From contig NZ_CP086612.1 in assembly GCF_020883495.1 (NCBI RefSeq), positions 62,001-126,000 of the forward strand: 64,000 nt of DNA, in the 5' to 3' direction. Shown here piece after piece: positions 9,638 to 18,622 of the stretch (position 1 is the stretch's first letter; the number at the start of each line of letters is the position of its first letter). Source of the DNA: Shinella zoogloeoides. Lineage in GTDB: Bacteria; Pseudomonadota; Alphaproteobacteria; Rhizobiales; Rhizobiaceae. Both the position numbers and the translations under genes were made by a program. Under the pieces are notes generated by a model, which saw nothing but the letters and a program-made list of their open reading frames with translations, was not told the origin of the DNA and ran no database searches.

Positions 9638-10144
9638 ATGCAATCCCTTCCTCCGCTCCTTGCGCGACCCGTCGAGATCGTCCCGCTCTGGCTCATCGAG
9701 CGCGTGGCGCGCACCGTCTTCGCCGGGGTCCTCAAGGCCCATCCCGATCTCTTCGAGCGGCTCGGCGACTACCGGCTGACCCGTTACTGTTTCTCGCCCG
9801 CCGACCTGCCGCTGCATTTCCTCGTCGTGCCGGCCGAGGCGTCGCTGTCCGTCGCGCGCGGCAAGCCGCCGCTTGCCGATGCGCGCATCGAGGGGCCGCT
9901 GGTATTGCTGCTCGGCCTGCTCGAAGGGCGCTGCGATGGGGATGCGCTGTTCTTCTCGCGCGATCTTTCCGTCACCGGCGACATGGAGGCGATGCTGGCG
10001 CTGCGCAACGCGCTCGACGACAGCGCCATCGACCTGCCGCGCGAGATCGGCGCGCTGGCCGGCCCGCTTTCCCCGCTGGTGGCGGGGGCCGCGCGCCATA
10101 TCCGCGCCCGCGCGCTCGAAGGAAGGGATGCGACATGGAACTGA
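9638..10144 (+). CDS. ubiT: UbiT: SCP2-domain accessory factor of O2-independent ubiquinone synthesis
   Basis: 168 residues with an SCP2 (sterol-carrier) fold: DLPLHFLVVPAEASLSVARG, then GPLVLLLGLLEGRCDGDALFFSRDLSVTGDMEAMLALRNALD. UbiT binds ubiquinone intermediates and is needed for their anaerobic hydroxylation in E. coli. It overlaps the start of ubiU by 10 bp, so the three genes are translationally linked. Confidence 0.9.
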   Translation: MQSLPPLLARPVEIVPLWLIERVARTVFAGVLKAHPDLFERLGDYRLTRYCFSPADLPLHFLVVPAEASLSVARGKPPLADARIEGPLVLLLGLLEGRCDGDALFFSRDLSVTGDMEAMLALRNALDDSAIDLPREIGALAGPLSPLVAGAARHIRARALEGRDATWN

Positions 10145-11112
10145 TCTGCCCCGCCGGCACGCCGGCCGCCTTTCGCGAGGCGGTGGAGGCCGGCGCGGAC
10201 GCCGTCTATTGCGGCTTCCGCGACGAGACCAATGCCCGCAATTTCCCCGGCCTGAACTTCAGCCGCGAGGAATTGCGCCAGTCCATCGCGCTCGCCCGCG
10301 CCCGGCGCGTCCTCACCTTCGTCGCGCTCAACACCTTCATGCGGGCGGGCGACGAGGCGCTGTGGTATCGCGCGGCGGACGACGCGGTGGCGCTCGGCGC
10401 CGATGCGCTGATCCTCGCCGATTTCGGCCTGATGGCCTATGTCGCGGAAAGATATCCCGAGCAGCGCCTGCATGTTTCGGTGCAGGCCTCGGCCGCCAAT
10501 GCCGACGCCATCCGCTTCCTCGTCGAAGCCTTCGGGGCAAAGCGCGTGGTGCTGCCGCGCGTATTGACGGTGCAGGATATCGCCCGGCTGACGCGGCAGG
10601 TGGATTGCGAGGTGGAGGTCTTCGCCTTCGGCGGGCTGTGCGTCATGGCGGAAGGGCGCTGTTCGCTCTCCTCCTACGCCACCGGCAAGTCGCCCAACAT
10701 GAACGGCGTGTGCTCGCCGGCAAGCCATGTGCGCTACCGGGAGGAGGGCGGCGCGCTGGTCTCCGAACTCGGGGCCTATACGATCAACCGCTTCGGCCCC
10801 GGCGAGGCGTCGGGTTATCCGACGCTCTGCAAGGGCCGCTTCGATGTCGGCGGCGCGGAAGGCTACGCCTTCGAGGATCCGGTCTCGCTCGACGTGATCG
10901 ACGAGATCGACGCCTTGAGGGCGGCGGGCGTCTCGGCGCTGAAGATCGAGGGACGGCAGCGCGGCAAGGCCTATGTCGCCGAGGTGGTTTCCTCCCTCAA
11001 GAAGGCGCTTGCCGCCACCCCCGCCGAGCGCGCCGTCCTCGTTTCCCGCCTGCGGGCGATGAGCGAGGGCCAGCGCACCACCGCCGGCGCCTATGACAAG
11101 CGCTGGCGATAG
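10135..11112 (+). CDS. ubiU: UbiU: U32 peptidase-like [4Fe-4S] protein of O2-independent ubiquinone hydroxylation
   Basis: 325 residues. The four cluster-ligating cysteines known from E. coli UbiU are at the same numbers here: C169, C176, C193 and C232 (contexts GGLC, EGRC, NGVC, PTLC). The start MELICPAGTPAAFREAVEAGADAVYCG is the family signature. UbiU and UbiV form a heterodimer that hydroxylates the ring using prephenate rather than O2. Its position between ubiT and ubiV confirms the assignment over other U32 proteins. Confidence 0.95.
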   Translation: MELICPAGTPAAFREAVEAGADAVYCGFRDETNARNFPGLNFSREELRQSIALARARRVLTFVALNTFMRAGDEALWYRAADDAVALGADALILADFGLMAYVAERYPEQRLHVSVQASAANADAIRFLVEAFGAKRVVLPRVLTVQDIARLTRQVDCEVEVFAFGGLCVMAEGRCSLSSYATGKSPNMNGVCSPASHVRYREEGGALVSELGAYTINRFGPGEASGYPTLCKGRFDVGGAEGYAFEDPVSLDVIDEIDALRAAGVSALKIEGRQRGKAYVAEVVSSLKKALAATPAERAVLVSRLRAMSEGQRTTAGAYDKRWR

Positions 11113-11120
11113 GAGACGAC

Positions 11121-12044
11121 ATGCAGGACGCAAGGCGCGCCGCCCTCAGCCTGGGGCCGGTCTATTATCTCTGGGACGGGCCGAAGTGGCGGGATTTCTA
11201 TTTCCGCATCGCCGACGAGGCCGATATCGAGCATGTGACGCTCGGCGAGACGGTCTGTTCCAAGCGGCAGCATTTCAGCGAGCCGCATGTCGCCGAGGTC
11301 ATCGAGCGGCTGGAGGCCGCCGGCAAGACGGTGACGCTCTCCACGCTCGCCATGGTGACGCTGGAGCGCGAGAGCCGGCATGTGCGCGACCTCGTGCGCG
11401 ACAGCGCCCATCCCGTCGAGGCGAACGACCTGTCGGCGCTCGGCCTCCTGAAGGGAAAGCCCCATTCGATCGGCCCGCTGGTCAATGTCTACAACGCGGC
11501 GACGGCGCGCACGCTCGCCGCGCGCGGGGCGGACAATATCTGCCTGCCGCCGGAGCTGCCGGCCGCCTCGATCCTCGAAATGCTGCGGGCCATGCCCGGC
11601 TTCTCCTTCGAGCTTTTCGCCTTCGGCCGCATGCCGCTCGCCATTTCCGCGCGCTGCGCCCATGCCCGCTCGAAGGGGCTGACCAAGGACAATTGCCAGT
11701 TCATCTGCGGCGAGGACCCGGACGGCCTGCCGCTGCGCACGCTCGACCGCCAGTCCTTCCTCGTCCTCAACGGCGTGCAGACCATGTCCGGCACCTGCCT
11801 CGTGCTGGCGGACGATCTTGCGCCGCTGGTTGCGGCGGGCCTCTCGCGCGTCCGCCTCTCCCCGCAGGATTGCGACATGCCGCGCGTCGCCGCCCTCTAC
11901 CGCGCCGCGCTCGACGGCAGGATCGACGGCGAGGAAGCGATTGCGGAACTCGCAGCCGCCTACCCCGCCGCCCGCTTCTCGAACGGTTTCCTGCACCAGC
12001 AGGAAGGCGCGGCCTGGGTCGCACGCGGCCGGTCGGCGTCGTGA
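11121..12044 (+). CDS. ubiV: UbiV: U32 peptidase-like [4Fe-4S] partner of UbiU
   Basis: 307 residues. Four cysteines at 46, 179, 192 and 196 (TVCSK, SARCAHA, DNCQF, ICGED) reproduce the spacing of the cluster ligands of E. coli UbiV (39, 180, 193, 197). It begins 8 nt after ubiU with AGGAGA in front of the ATG. Presence of ubiUVT implies that the host can make ubiquinone when oxygen is absent, for example during denitrification. Confidence 0.94.
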   Translation: MQDARRAALSLGPVYYLWDGPKWRDFYFRIADEADIEHVTLGETVCSKRQHFSEPHVAEVIERLEAAGKTVTLSTLAMVTLERESRHVRDLVRDSAHPVEANDLSALGLLKGKPHSIGPLVNVYNAATARTLAARGADNICLPPELPAASILEMLRAMPGFSFELFAFGRMPLAISARCAHARSKGLTKDNCQFICGEDPDGLPLRTLDRQSFLVLNGVQTMSGTCLVLADDLAPLVAAGLSRVRLSPQDCDMPRVAALYRAALDGRIDGEEAIAELAAAYPAARFSNGFLHQQEGAAWVARGRSAS

Positions 12045-12146
12045 GCGGCGCGGGCGCGCGTGGCTAGCGGCCAGGATCATTTCCTGCGATCCTGAAGATC
12101 ATTCTCCGATCTATACGGATGTGAATTCTCCTGTTAGGACTATCTT

Positions 12147-12173
12147 GGGACATCCGGGCTTCCGGAGTGTCCC
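12147..12173 (+). terminator. Hairpin downstream of ubiV
   Basis: GGGACATCCGG and CCGGAGTGTCCC pair over 11 bp with one bulged base and a GCTT loop, about 100 nt after the ubiV stop. The following run is CCGGTGTCAATTTT, so there is a short T stretch but not directly at the stem. Probable end of the ubiTUV transcript. Confidence 0.45.
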
Positions 12174-12269
12174 CGGTGTCAATTTTCGGCGCCGATCTAC
12201 GAGAAGATACTTTATCGGAACTGCTGTAAGCGAATTTTTATTACCAATTTGCGACATTGGCGACGCGAA

Positions 12270-13223
12270 ATGACCATGAAGGTTTTTACGTCTGTCCTTC
12301 GTATCCTGGATAGATTGATTGCAGGGCGGATTGTTCTTGCAACTGGAGCGCTTGTTGTGGTCTCCGGCCTGTGGGCATCGGGGCTGGCGAGCCTCGGCGT
12401 GCATATGCTTGCCGTCTGCGCGGTGCCGCAAGCGCGGCAGGGCGGCCTGTCGCTGCCGGCCTTCCGGGTGAGGATCGAGGCGCTGCCGATCGAGGGGATT
12501 TCTGCGGATCTTTCCGGCCTCACCTACAATGCGCAGAGCGACACGCTGTTCGGCGTCGTCAACCGCCCGCAGGCAGTCGTCGAGATATCCACCGAGGGAC
12601 GGCTTCTGCGGCGCATCGCGCTGGAGGGCGCGCGGGATATCGAGGGGATCACCCATGTCGAGGGCAGCCGCTTCGTCGTGGTGGACGAGGCGACGCATCG
12701 GATCAGTTGGTTCACGATAGAGCCGGGGACCACGCGGATCGATCTCGGCGCCGCGCCGTTCTTCACGCTCGACCTCGGCGGCTTTGCGAATATGGGCGTC
12801 GAGGGCGTCTCCTGGGACCAGAAGGCCGGCACCCTGCTGCTGTCGCAGGAAATGCTGCCGGCGCGCGTGCTGGCGATCGATGGGCTGGAGGAGACGGCGC
12901 GGGGCGACGGACTGCAGCTCGCCATCCGCAAATGCGCGCTCGATCTGCCGCTCGGCCCGTCCTTTGCCGATTTCTCCGCCCTTTCGGCACATGATGCGAC
13001 GGGCAATCTTCTCCTTCTCAGCCATATGACGGGCGCAGTCGCGGAATTTTCGCCGGCCGGCGAACCGGTCGGCCTCATGCTGCTATGGGCCGGCCGGCAC
13101 GGGCTGAAGAAAAGCGTGCCGCAGGCCGAAGGCATCGCCGTCGGCAAGGACGGCGATCTCTACATCGTGTCGGAGCCGAACCTGTTCTACCGCTTCTCGC
13201 CGCAGGCCGCGCGGGCATGGTAG
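12270..13223 (+). CDS. SdiA-regulated (YjiK-like) family membrane-anchored beta-propeller protein
   Basis: 317 residues. A hydrophobic segment at about residues 14-42 should anchor the protein or act as an uncleaved signal. The rest resembles the SdiA-regulated family: ISADLSGLTYNAQSDTLFGVVNRP, then DIEGITHVEGSRFVVVDEATHRI, VEGVSWD and PQAEGIAVGKDGDLYIVSEPNLFYRF, which are repeated strands of a propeller domain. The function of the family is not known. ATG at 12270 or 12276 are both possible; neither has a strong ribosome site. The upstream 225 bp (12045-12269) are AT-rich and hold the hairpin at 12147. Confidence 0.75.
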   Translation: MTMKVFTSVLRILDRLIAGRIVLATGALVVVSGLWASGLASLGVHMLAVCAVPQARQGGLSLPAFRVRIEALPIEGISADLSGLTYNAQSDTLFGVVNRPQAVVEISTEGRLLRRIALEGARDIEGITHVEGSRFVVVDEATHRISWFTIEPGTTRIDLGAAPFFTLDLGGFANMGVEGVSWDQKAGTLLLSQEMLPARVLAIDGLEETARGDGLQLAIRKCALDLPLGPSFADFSALSAHDATGNLLLLSHMTGAVAEFSPAGEPVGLMLLWAGRHGLKKSVPQAEGIAVGKDGDLYIVSEPNLFYRFSPQAARAW

Positions 13224-13276
13224 GCCGCCCGCCCTTCAGGCTTTGCCCGGCTTGGTCCAGCGATATCGGTGGAATA

Positions 13277-13304
13277 TTGACATTTTATCCGAAAAGACTA
13301 ATAA
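13277..13304 (+). promoter_or_regulatory. Probable sigma70-type promoter
   Basis: TTGACA at 13277-13282 and TAATAA at 13299-13304 are separated by 16 bp, in an AT-rich patch. They lie about 60 bp upstream of the ATG at 13365. Confidence 0.55.
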
Positions 13305-13364
13305 TTGTCCCATTGGTCAATTTACAATCTGATGGGACTGGTTTTGGAAGGGGATGCCTATGAA

Positions 13365-13946
13365 ATGCGCCACCGCAAGCCTCCTGACGATCGGGGCCGC
13401 CCGCATGGCGGCGTCGGCAAGCCGTCGGAAGGGTCGCAAAGCGTGAGCCGGCTGGGCATTCACCCGCCCGAGGAGGCGGGGCCGGCGGAGGCGGAGCGCA
13501 TTCTGGCCTCGGTTGCCGCGGCCTGCGCCTCCGAGGCGCTGCGCAAGTCGAAGCGCATGTGTGCGCTGCTGCGCTATCTCGTGCAGGAAGCCATCGAGCG
13601 GCCGGGTGCGCCCGTCACCGCCGAGGCTATCGCGGCCAATGTCTTCAACCGGAAGAACGGCTTCGACGCCATCGACGATCCCATCGTGCGCACCACGGTC
13701 AGCCGCCTGCGCACGGCGCTTGCCGCCTATTACGAGCAGGAAGCGGAGGGGGATGAGGTGGAAATCCGCATTCCGCGCGGAGGTTACCTGCCCGAATTCC
13801 TGCCGCGGGCGGTCAAGCCGCCGGTGCGCAGGCGCTGGGAGAGGCTGCGTGCGAACCCCTGGGTGATGAACGTGGCCAGCGCCATCGTGGCGCTTGTGGC
13901 GCTGTGGGTGGCTCTCGTTGTGGGAGCCGGCACATGCCGGCTGTGA
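13365..13946 (+). CDS. Winged-helix-like protein with C-terminal membrane anchor, function unknown
   Basis: 193 residues. The central part (SKRMCALLRYLVQEAI, then AIAANVFNRKNGFD, DPIVRTTVSRLRTALAAYYE, EVEIRIPRGGYLPEF) is the N-terminal module of many rhizobial cyclase-like or TPR-containing proteins, and resembles the winged-helix output domain of CadC/ToxR-type regulators. A single hydrophobic segment closes the protein (ASAIVALVALWVALVVGAG). The larger relatives continue with a C-terminal effector region that is absent here, so this is either a short membrane-bound form or a truncated gene. The ATG at 13365 is chosen because GGAAGGGG lies 12 nt upstream. Confidence 0.6.
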   Translation: MRHRKPPDDRGRPHGGVGKPSEGSQSVSRLGIHPPEEAGPAEAERILASVAAACASEALRKSKRMCALLRYLVQEAIERPGAPVTAEAIAANVFNRKNGFDAIDDPIVRTTVSRLRTALAAYYEQEAEGDEVEIRIPRGGYLPEFLPRAVKPPVRRRWERLRANPWVMNVASAIVALVALWVALVVGAGTCRL

Positions 13947-13949
13947 GGG

Positions 13950-14290
13950 CGGCGCAGCGCTCCCCGTTGCGGGCGGCCCGAGCCCGACCTGTCCCGTGAG
14001 GCGCCATCCATAGACCGCTGCCACCGCCAGGGCCTTGCCCCAGAGATGCCGCCTGAATCTCAGGCCGCCATGAAGCGCGCCTAAGCAGGTGAGGGCCGCG
14101 GCAAGGATGCCCGGCCGAAAGCCGGCGCTCATATGGGGCGCCTGCGTGGTCAATGTCGAAGAGATGCCGAGCGTGCCTCCCAGCGGCGGCAGGAAAATCC
14201 GGCGCCCGCCGTCGAGAGGCCAAGGAACAGGTAGGGAAGGCCGGCCACCGGCGTCCATTGCAGGATGTGCTTCTTCGGCAGGTTGCGCCG
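13950..14290 (-). pseudogene. Possible decayed membrane-protein remnant in a 348-bp gap
   Basis: The 13947-14294 gap has no intact gene. Read on the minus strand, one frame gives a hydrophobic run (ILQWTPVAGLPYLFLGLS) that stops at a TGA, while another frame continues with hydrophobic and basic stretches (PGILAAALTCLGALHGGL, GKALAVAAVYGW) without a start. The two join near 14200-14220, as expected for a frameshifted membrane protein. I do not recognise a family. It could also be chance reading in GC-rich DNA. Confidence 0.2.
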
Positions 14291-14294
14291 GTTC

Positions 14295-15029
14295 CTATCG
14301 CGGCGCACGCAGGATGGAGCGGTAGCGGGTCTGGCTGTTCTTCAGGTGGCTGCGCATGGCGGCGCGTGCGCCGTCCTCGTCGCCGTTCTGGATGGCCGCG
14401 AGGATGGCTTCGTGCTCGGCGACGATGCGGCGCATGTCGGCGTTCGGCAGCACGGTCTCCTCGCCGTCGGCGGCCACCGCGCGGCGGGGAATGACGGCCG
14501 GGCCGAGGGCGTGCAGGAATTCGGCGAAGCGGGGATTGTTGGTGGCCTCGGCGATGGCGAGGTGGAAGGCGAAGTCGGTCTCGGCGGTCGGCTCGCCCTT
14601 CTCGGCGCTGGTGCGGAAGGCGTCGAAGGCCTCGAAGATCTTCTCCTCCTGCCCCGGCGAGCGGCGAAGGGCCGCAAGGCCCGCCGCGTCGCCCTCGACG
14701 GCGGTGCGCAGTTCCAGCATCTCGATCAGCGAGGAGACGCGGGCAAGGTCGGCGTTCTGGAACACGCGCCGCGTCCGGGCGGGCGGCTCCAGCACGAAGA
14801 CGCCGACGCCCTGCCGCGCCTCGACCAGCTCGTCGGACCGGAGCGCGGCGATGGCCTCGCGCACCACGGTGCGGCTGACGCCGAATTCCTGCGTCAGTTG
14901 CGCCTCCGAGGGCAGACGGTCGCCGGATTTGAAGCGGCCCTTGGCGATTTGCGCGCGGATATCCTCGGCGACTTTCGCCACGAGGGTCCTGCCTTGCACT
15001 GCGCTGGTGTCGGTGGGATTGGCTGTCAT
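14295..15029 (-). CDS. FadR/GntR-family regulator of hexuronate genes
   Basis: 244 residues: N-terminal winged helix (IRAQIAKGRFKSGDRLPSEAQLTQEFGVSRTVVREAIAALRSDELV) and a FadR-type FCD ligand domain with metal-ligand positions in FHLAIAEATNNPRF and VAEHEAILAAI. It lies 101 bp downstream of udh on the same strand and next to the kdu, kdgD, gci and gli genes, so it should control hexuronate or aldarate use. GguR of Agrobacterium has this role and family; I consider it the best candidate name but do not assign it. Candidate operators of TTGTA type are listed at 15961, 17599 and 21780. Confidence 0.88.
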   Translation of the reverse strand: MTANPTDTSAVQGRTLVAKVAEDIRAQIAKGRFKSGDRLPSEAQLTQEFGVSRTVVREAIAALRSDELVEARQGVGVFVLEPPARTRRVFQNADLARVSSLIEMLELRTAVEGDAAGLAALRRSPGQEEKIFEAFDAFRTSAEKGEPTAETDFAFHLAIAEATNNPRFAEFLHALGPAVIPRRAVAADGEETVLPNADMRRIVAEHEAILAAIQNGDEDGARAAMRSHLKNSQTRYRSILRAPR

Positions 15030-15130
15030 CGTACCGGTCGTCGTTTCAGGTCCCGGGTGGGGCGTTGATCGTGGATACGCCAAAGGCGGGGCGGGGCGCA
15101 ATCGTCCTCGTGCGTCCTTGCGCTGATCGC

Positions 15131-15925
15131 CTATTCCTTGAAGATCGGATTGTCGACGAAGCCGCCGCCCTGATAGCGGGCCATCGCCTCGTCGGCGCGG
15201 GGCGGCGGCCCCGCGGCCTCCACCTTGGCGCGAAAGTCCTCCGCATTGTCCTTCGGCGTCCAGCCGAGCCAGCCGAGATGGCTGTTGTCCCACCAGCCGG
15301 CGTCATTGGCCGATGCGCCCCAGACGACCGGGCAGCCGAGGACGGGGGCGCGGAAGGCGGCCGCGATCAGCCCGGCGAAGTCGTCCTCGGAGAACCAGGT
15401 GGAGAGCATGCGGTGGTTGGTCGGCTCCGGCGTGCAGGAGCCAATGCGCACCAGTGCCGTCTCCTGCCCGAATTTTTCGAAATACATGCGCGCCAGCGCC
15501 TCGCCGAAACATTTCGACACGCCGTAAAGCCCGTCCGGCCGGTAGGGCGCGTCCGGCCCGAGCCGCTCGGTCTGCGGATAGTAGCCGATCGTGTGGTTGG
15601 AGCTGGCGAAGACGATGCGCGGCAGGCCGTGCGCCCGCGCCGCCTCGTAGAGATTGTAGAGGCCGACGATATTGCCGCCGAGGATCTGCGCGAAGGGCCG
15701 CTCCACGGAGATGCCGCCGAGGTGCACGATGCCGTCGCATCCCTCCACCATGGCGTCGACGGCCGCGGCGTCGGCGAGATCGCAGGTCACATGTTCCTCA
15801 TGAGCACCGGCCGGCGCAAGCGGTACGATATCGGCCAGCCGCAGCGTCTCGGCCAGCGGCGCGAGGCGGGGCTTCAGCGCGCGGCCGAGCGCGCCGGCCG
15901 CGCCGGTGATGAGAAGGCGCTTCAT
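15131..15925 (-). CDS. udh: Uronate dehydrogenase (NAD-dependent)
   Basis: 264 residues, one shorter than the Agrobacterium enzyme, and near-identical in key stretches (GCDGIVHLGGISVE, ASSNHTIGYYPQTERLGPD, VVWGASANDAGWWDNSHLG). It has an extended short-chain dehydrogenase fold with TGAAGALG for NAD and the catalytic pair Y134 and K138 in YGVSK. It oxidises D-galacturonate and D-glucuronate to the 1,5-lactone of the aldaric acid, the first step of the oxidative hexuronate route. Its products feed Gli/Gci (18623-20633). Divergent from kduI. Confidence 0.96.
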   Translation of the reverse strand: MKRLLITGAAGALGRALKPRLAPLAETLRLADIVPLAPAGAHEEHVTCDLADAAAVDAMVEGCDGIVHLGGISVERPFAQILGGNIVGLYNLYEAARAHGLPRIVFASSNHTIGYYPQTERLGPDAPYRPDGLYGVSKCFGEALARMYFEKFGQETALVRIGSCTPEPTNHRMLSTWFSEDDFAGLIAAAFRAPVLGCPVVWGASANDAGWWDNSHLGWLGWTPKDNAEDFRAKVEAAGPPPRADEAMARYQGGGFVDNPIFKE

Positions 15926-15960
15926 TCGTCTCTCCAGTGAGGCTCTTGACCTCGGCATTC

Positions 15961-15971
15961 TTATAATACAA
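15961..15971. promoter_or_regulatory. Candidate GntR operator between udh and kduI
   Basis: TTATAATACAA on plus reads TTGTATTATAA on minus, matching TTGTATTATTA at 17601-17611 in 10 of 11 positions. It sits in the 97-bp divergent promoter region, inside an AT-rich patch that also holds TATAAT-like hexamers for both directions. Confidence 0.5.
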
Positions 15972-16022
15972 TAAGGCTTAACATATATTATGACCTGTCT
16001 GCAACACCCGAAGGAGACTCGA

Positions 16023-16847
16023 ATGCTGACCGTCGAAACCCGGCAGGCTATCCACCCGGAGCATGCGCGCACGCTCGATACGGCGGGCCTGCGCCGGCAT
16101 TTCCTGGCCGCCGACATGTTCCGCCCCGGCGAGATCCGGCTGATCTACACGCATTACGACCGTTTCGTCATGGGCGCGGCGGTGCCGGACGGCGCGGCGC
16201 TGACGCTCGACCGGGTGGAGGAGACGAAGACCCCTTCCTTCCTCGACCGGCGCGAAATGGGGATCGTCAATGTCGGCGCGGCCGGCACGGTGACGGCGGG
16301 CGGCAAGACCTATGCGCTGGCGCGCGGCGACGTGCTCTATCTCGGCGCGGGCACCGGCGCGGTCAGCTTCGCAGGCCGGGGCCGCTTCTACATCGTCTCC
16401 TGCCCGGCCCACCGCAGCCTGCCGGCGCGCCTTGTGACGATCGCCGACAGCAAGGAAGTCAGGCTCGGCGCGGCCGAGACCTCCAACAAGCGCACCATCA
16501 ACCAGTTCATCCATCCGCTCGTCATGGAGAGCTGCCAGCTCGTGCTCGGCTATACGACGCTGGAGGACGGCTCGGTATGGAACACCATTCCCTCCCACGT
16601 GCATGACCGGCGCATGGAGGCCTATCTCTATTTCGGCATGGACGAGGCCGCCCGCGTGCTGCACCTGATGGGCGAGCCGCAGGAGACGCGCCACCTCTTC
16701 ATCGCCAATGAGGAGGGTGCCCTTTCGCCGCCCTGGTCGATCCATTCGGGCGCGGGCATCGGCTCCTATACGTTCATCTGGGCGATGGCCGGCGACAATG
16801 TCGACTATACCGACATGGACTTCATCCAGCCGGCGGACCTGAGATGA
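16023..16847 (+). CDS. kduI: KduI: 5-dehydro-4-deoxy-D-glucuronate isomerase
   Basis: 274 residues, family-typical length (E. coli 278). Cupin fold with the zinc-site block NTIPSHVHDRRMEAYLYF near residue 190 and SIHSGAG downstream. It converts 5-keto-4-deoxyuronate, the spontaneous product of unsaturated uronates released by pectin lyases and GH105/GH88-type hydrolases, to 3-deoxy-D-glycero-2,5-hexodiulosonate. An AAGGAGA site supports ATG 16023. It overlaps kduD by 4 bp (ATGA). Confidence 0.96.
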   Translation: MLTVETRQAIHPEHARTLDTAGLRRHFLAADMFRPGEIRLIYTHYDRFVMGAAVPDGAALTLDRVEETKTPSFLDRREMGIVNVGAAGTVTAGGKTYALARGDVLYLGAGTGAVSFAGRGRFYIVSCPAHRSLPARLVTIADSKEVRLGAAETSNKRTINQFIHPLVMESCQLVLGYTTLEDGSVWNTIPSHVHDRRMEAYLYFGMDEAARVLHLMGEPQETRHLFIANEEGALSPPWSIHSGAGIGSYTFIWAMAGDNVDYTDMDFIQPADLR

Positions 16848-17587
16848 GAAATTCCTTTTCCCTTGAAGGACATAAGGCGCTCGTCACCGGCGCCAATACC
16901 GGCCTCGGGCAGGCCGTCGCCATCGGCCTTGCGGCCGCCGGAGCTGAGGTCGTCTGCGCCGCCCGCCGCGCACCGGACGAGACGCTCGCGCGGATCGTCG
17001 AGGCCGGCGGAACGGCAAGCGCGCTGGCGCTCGATTTTGCCGATCCCATGGCGGCGTCCGGCGTCTTCGCCGGCGCGGGTTTCGATGTTCTCGTCAACAA
17101 TGCAGGCATCATCCGCCGCGCCGATGCGGTCGATTTTTCGGAAGAGGACTGGGATGCGGTGATGGACGTCAACCTCAAGGCGCTGTTCTTCACCACGCAG
17201 GCCTTCGCCCGCGAGCGGCTGGCCAAGGGCGCGCCCGGCAAGGTGATCAACATCGCCTCGCTGCTCTCCTTCCAGGGCGGCATTCGCGTGCCCTCCTATA
17301 CGGCGGCCAAGCATGGCGTGGTCGGCATCACCAAGCTGCTCGCCAACGAATGGGCGGCGTGGGGCATCAACGTCAACGCCATCGCGCCCGGTTATATCGA
17401 GACCAGCAATACCGAGGCGCTGAGGGCGGATGCCGATCGCAGCCGCGCCATCATCGAGCGCATCCCTGCCGGCCGCTGGGGCCGGCCGGAGGATATCGCG
17501 GGCGCGGCCGTGTTCCTCGCCTCGGCGGCGGCGGGCTATATCCATGGCGCGGTGCTGAATGTCGATGGCGGCTGGCTGGCGCGATAG
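16844..17587 (+). CDS. kduD: KduD: 2-dehydro-3-deoxy-D-gluconate 5-dehydrogenase
   Basis: 247 residues, classical short-chain dehydrogenase with TGANTGLGQ, NNAG, catalytic S-Y-K (ASLLSFQ..., SYTAAKHG) and the PGYIETSNT segment typical of KduD. It reduces the KduI product to 2-keto-3-deoxygluconate. No KDG kinase or KDPG aldolase is in the window, so that branch is completed elsewhere. Confidence 0.95.
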   Translation: MRNSFSLEGHKALVTGANTGLGQAVAIGLAAAGAEVVCAARRAPDETLARIVEAGGTASALALDFADPMAASGVFAGAGFDVLVNNAGIIRRADAVDFSEEDWDAVMDVNLKALFFTTQAFARERLAKGAPGKVINIASLLSFQGGIRVPSYTAAKHGVVGITKLLANEWAAWGINVNAIAPGYIETSNTEALRADADRSRAIIERIPAGRWGRPEDIAGAAVFLASAAAGYIHGAVLNVDGGWLAR

Positions 17588-17598
17588 ACGTTGCGCCG

Positions 17599-17634
17599 AC
17601 TTGTATTATTACTTGTATGATGACTTGTTGACAT
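17599..17634 (+). promoter_or_regulatory. Three 12-bp direct repeats upstream of kdgD (candidate GntR operator)
   Basis: ACTTGTATTATT, ACTTGTATGATG and ACTTGTTGACAT follow each other without a gap. The first two match in 10 of 12 positions and the third keeps ACTTGT. The third overlaps the TTGACA -35 hexamer, so binding would block the kdgD promoter. Confidence 0.55.
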
Positions 17635-17656
17635 TGCCGTGACGACTGGCTTATGA
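17628..17656 (+). promoter_or_regulatory. Sigma70-type promoter of kdgD-gci-gli
   Basis: TTGACA at 17628-17633, a 17-bp spacer and TTATGA at 17651-17656, 34 bp before the kdgD ATG. Confidence 0.6.
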
Positions 17657-18601
<945 letters not shown>

Positions 18602-18622
18602 AGCACAGCCGGGGAGGGACCC

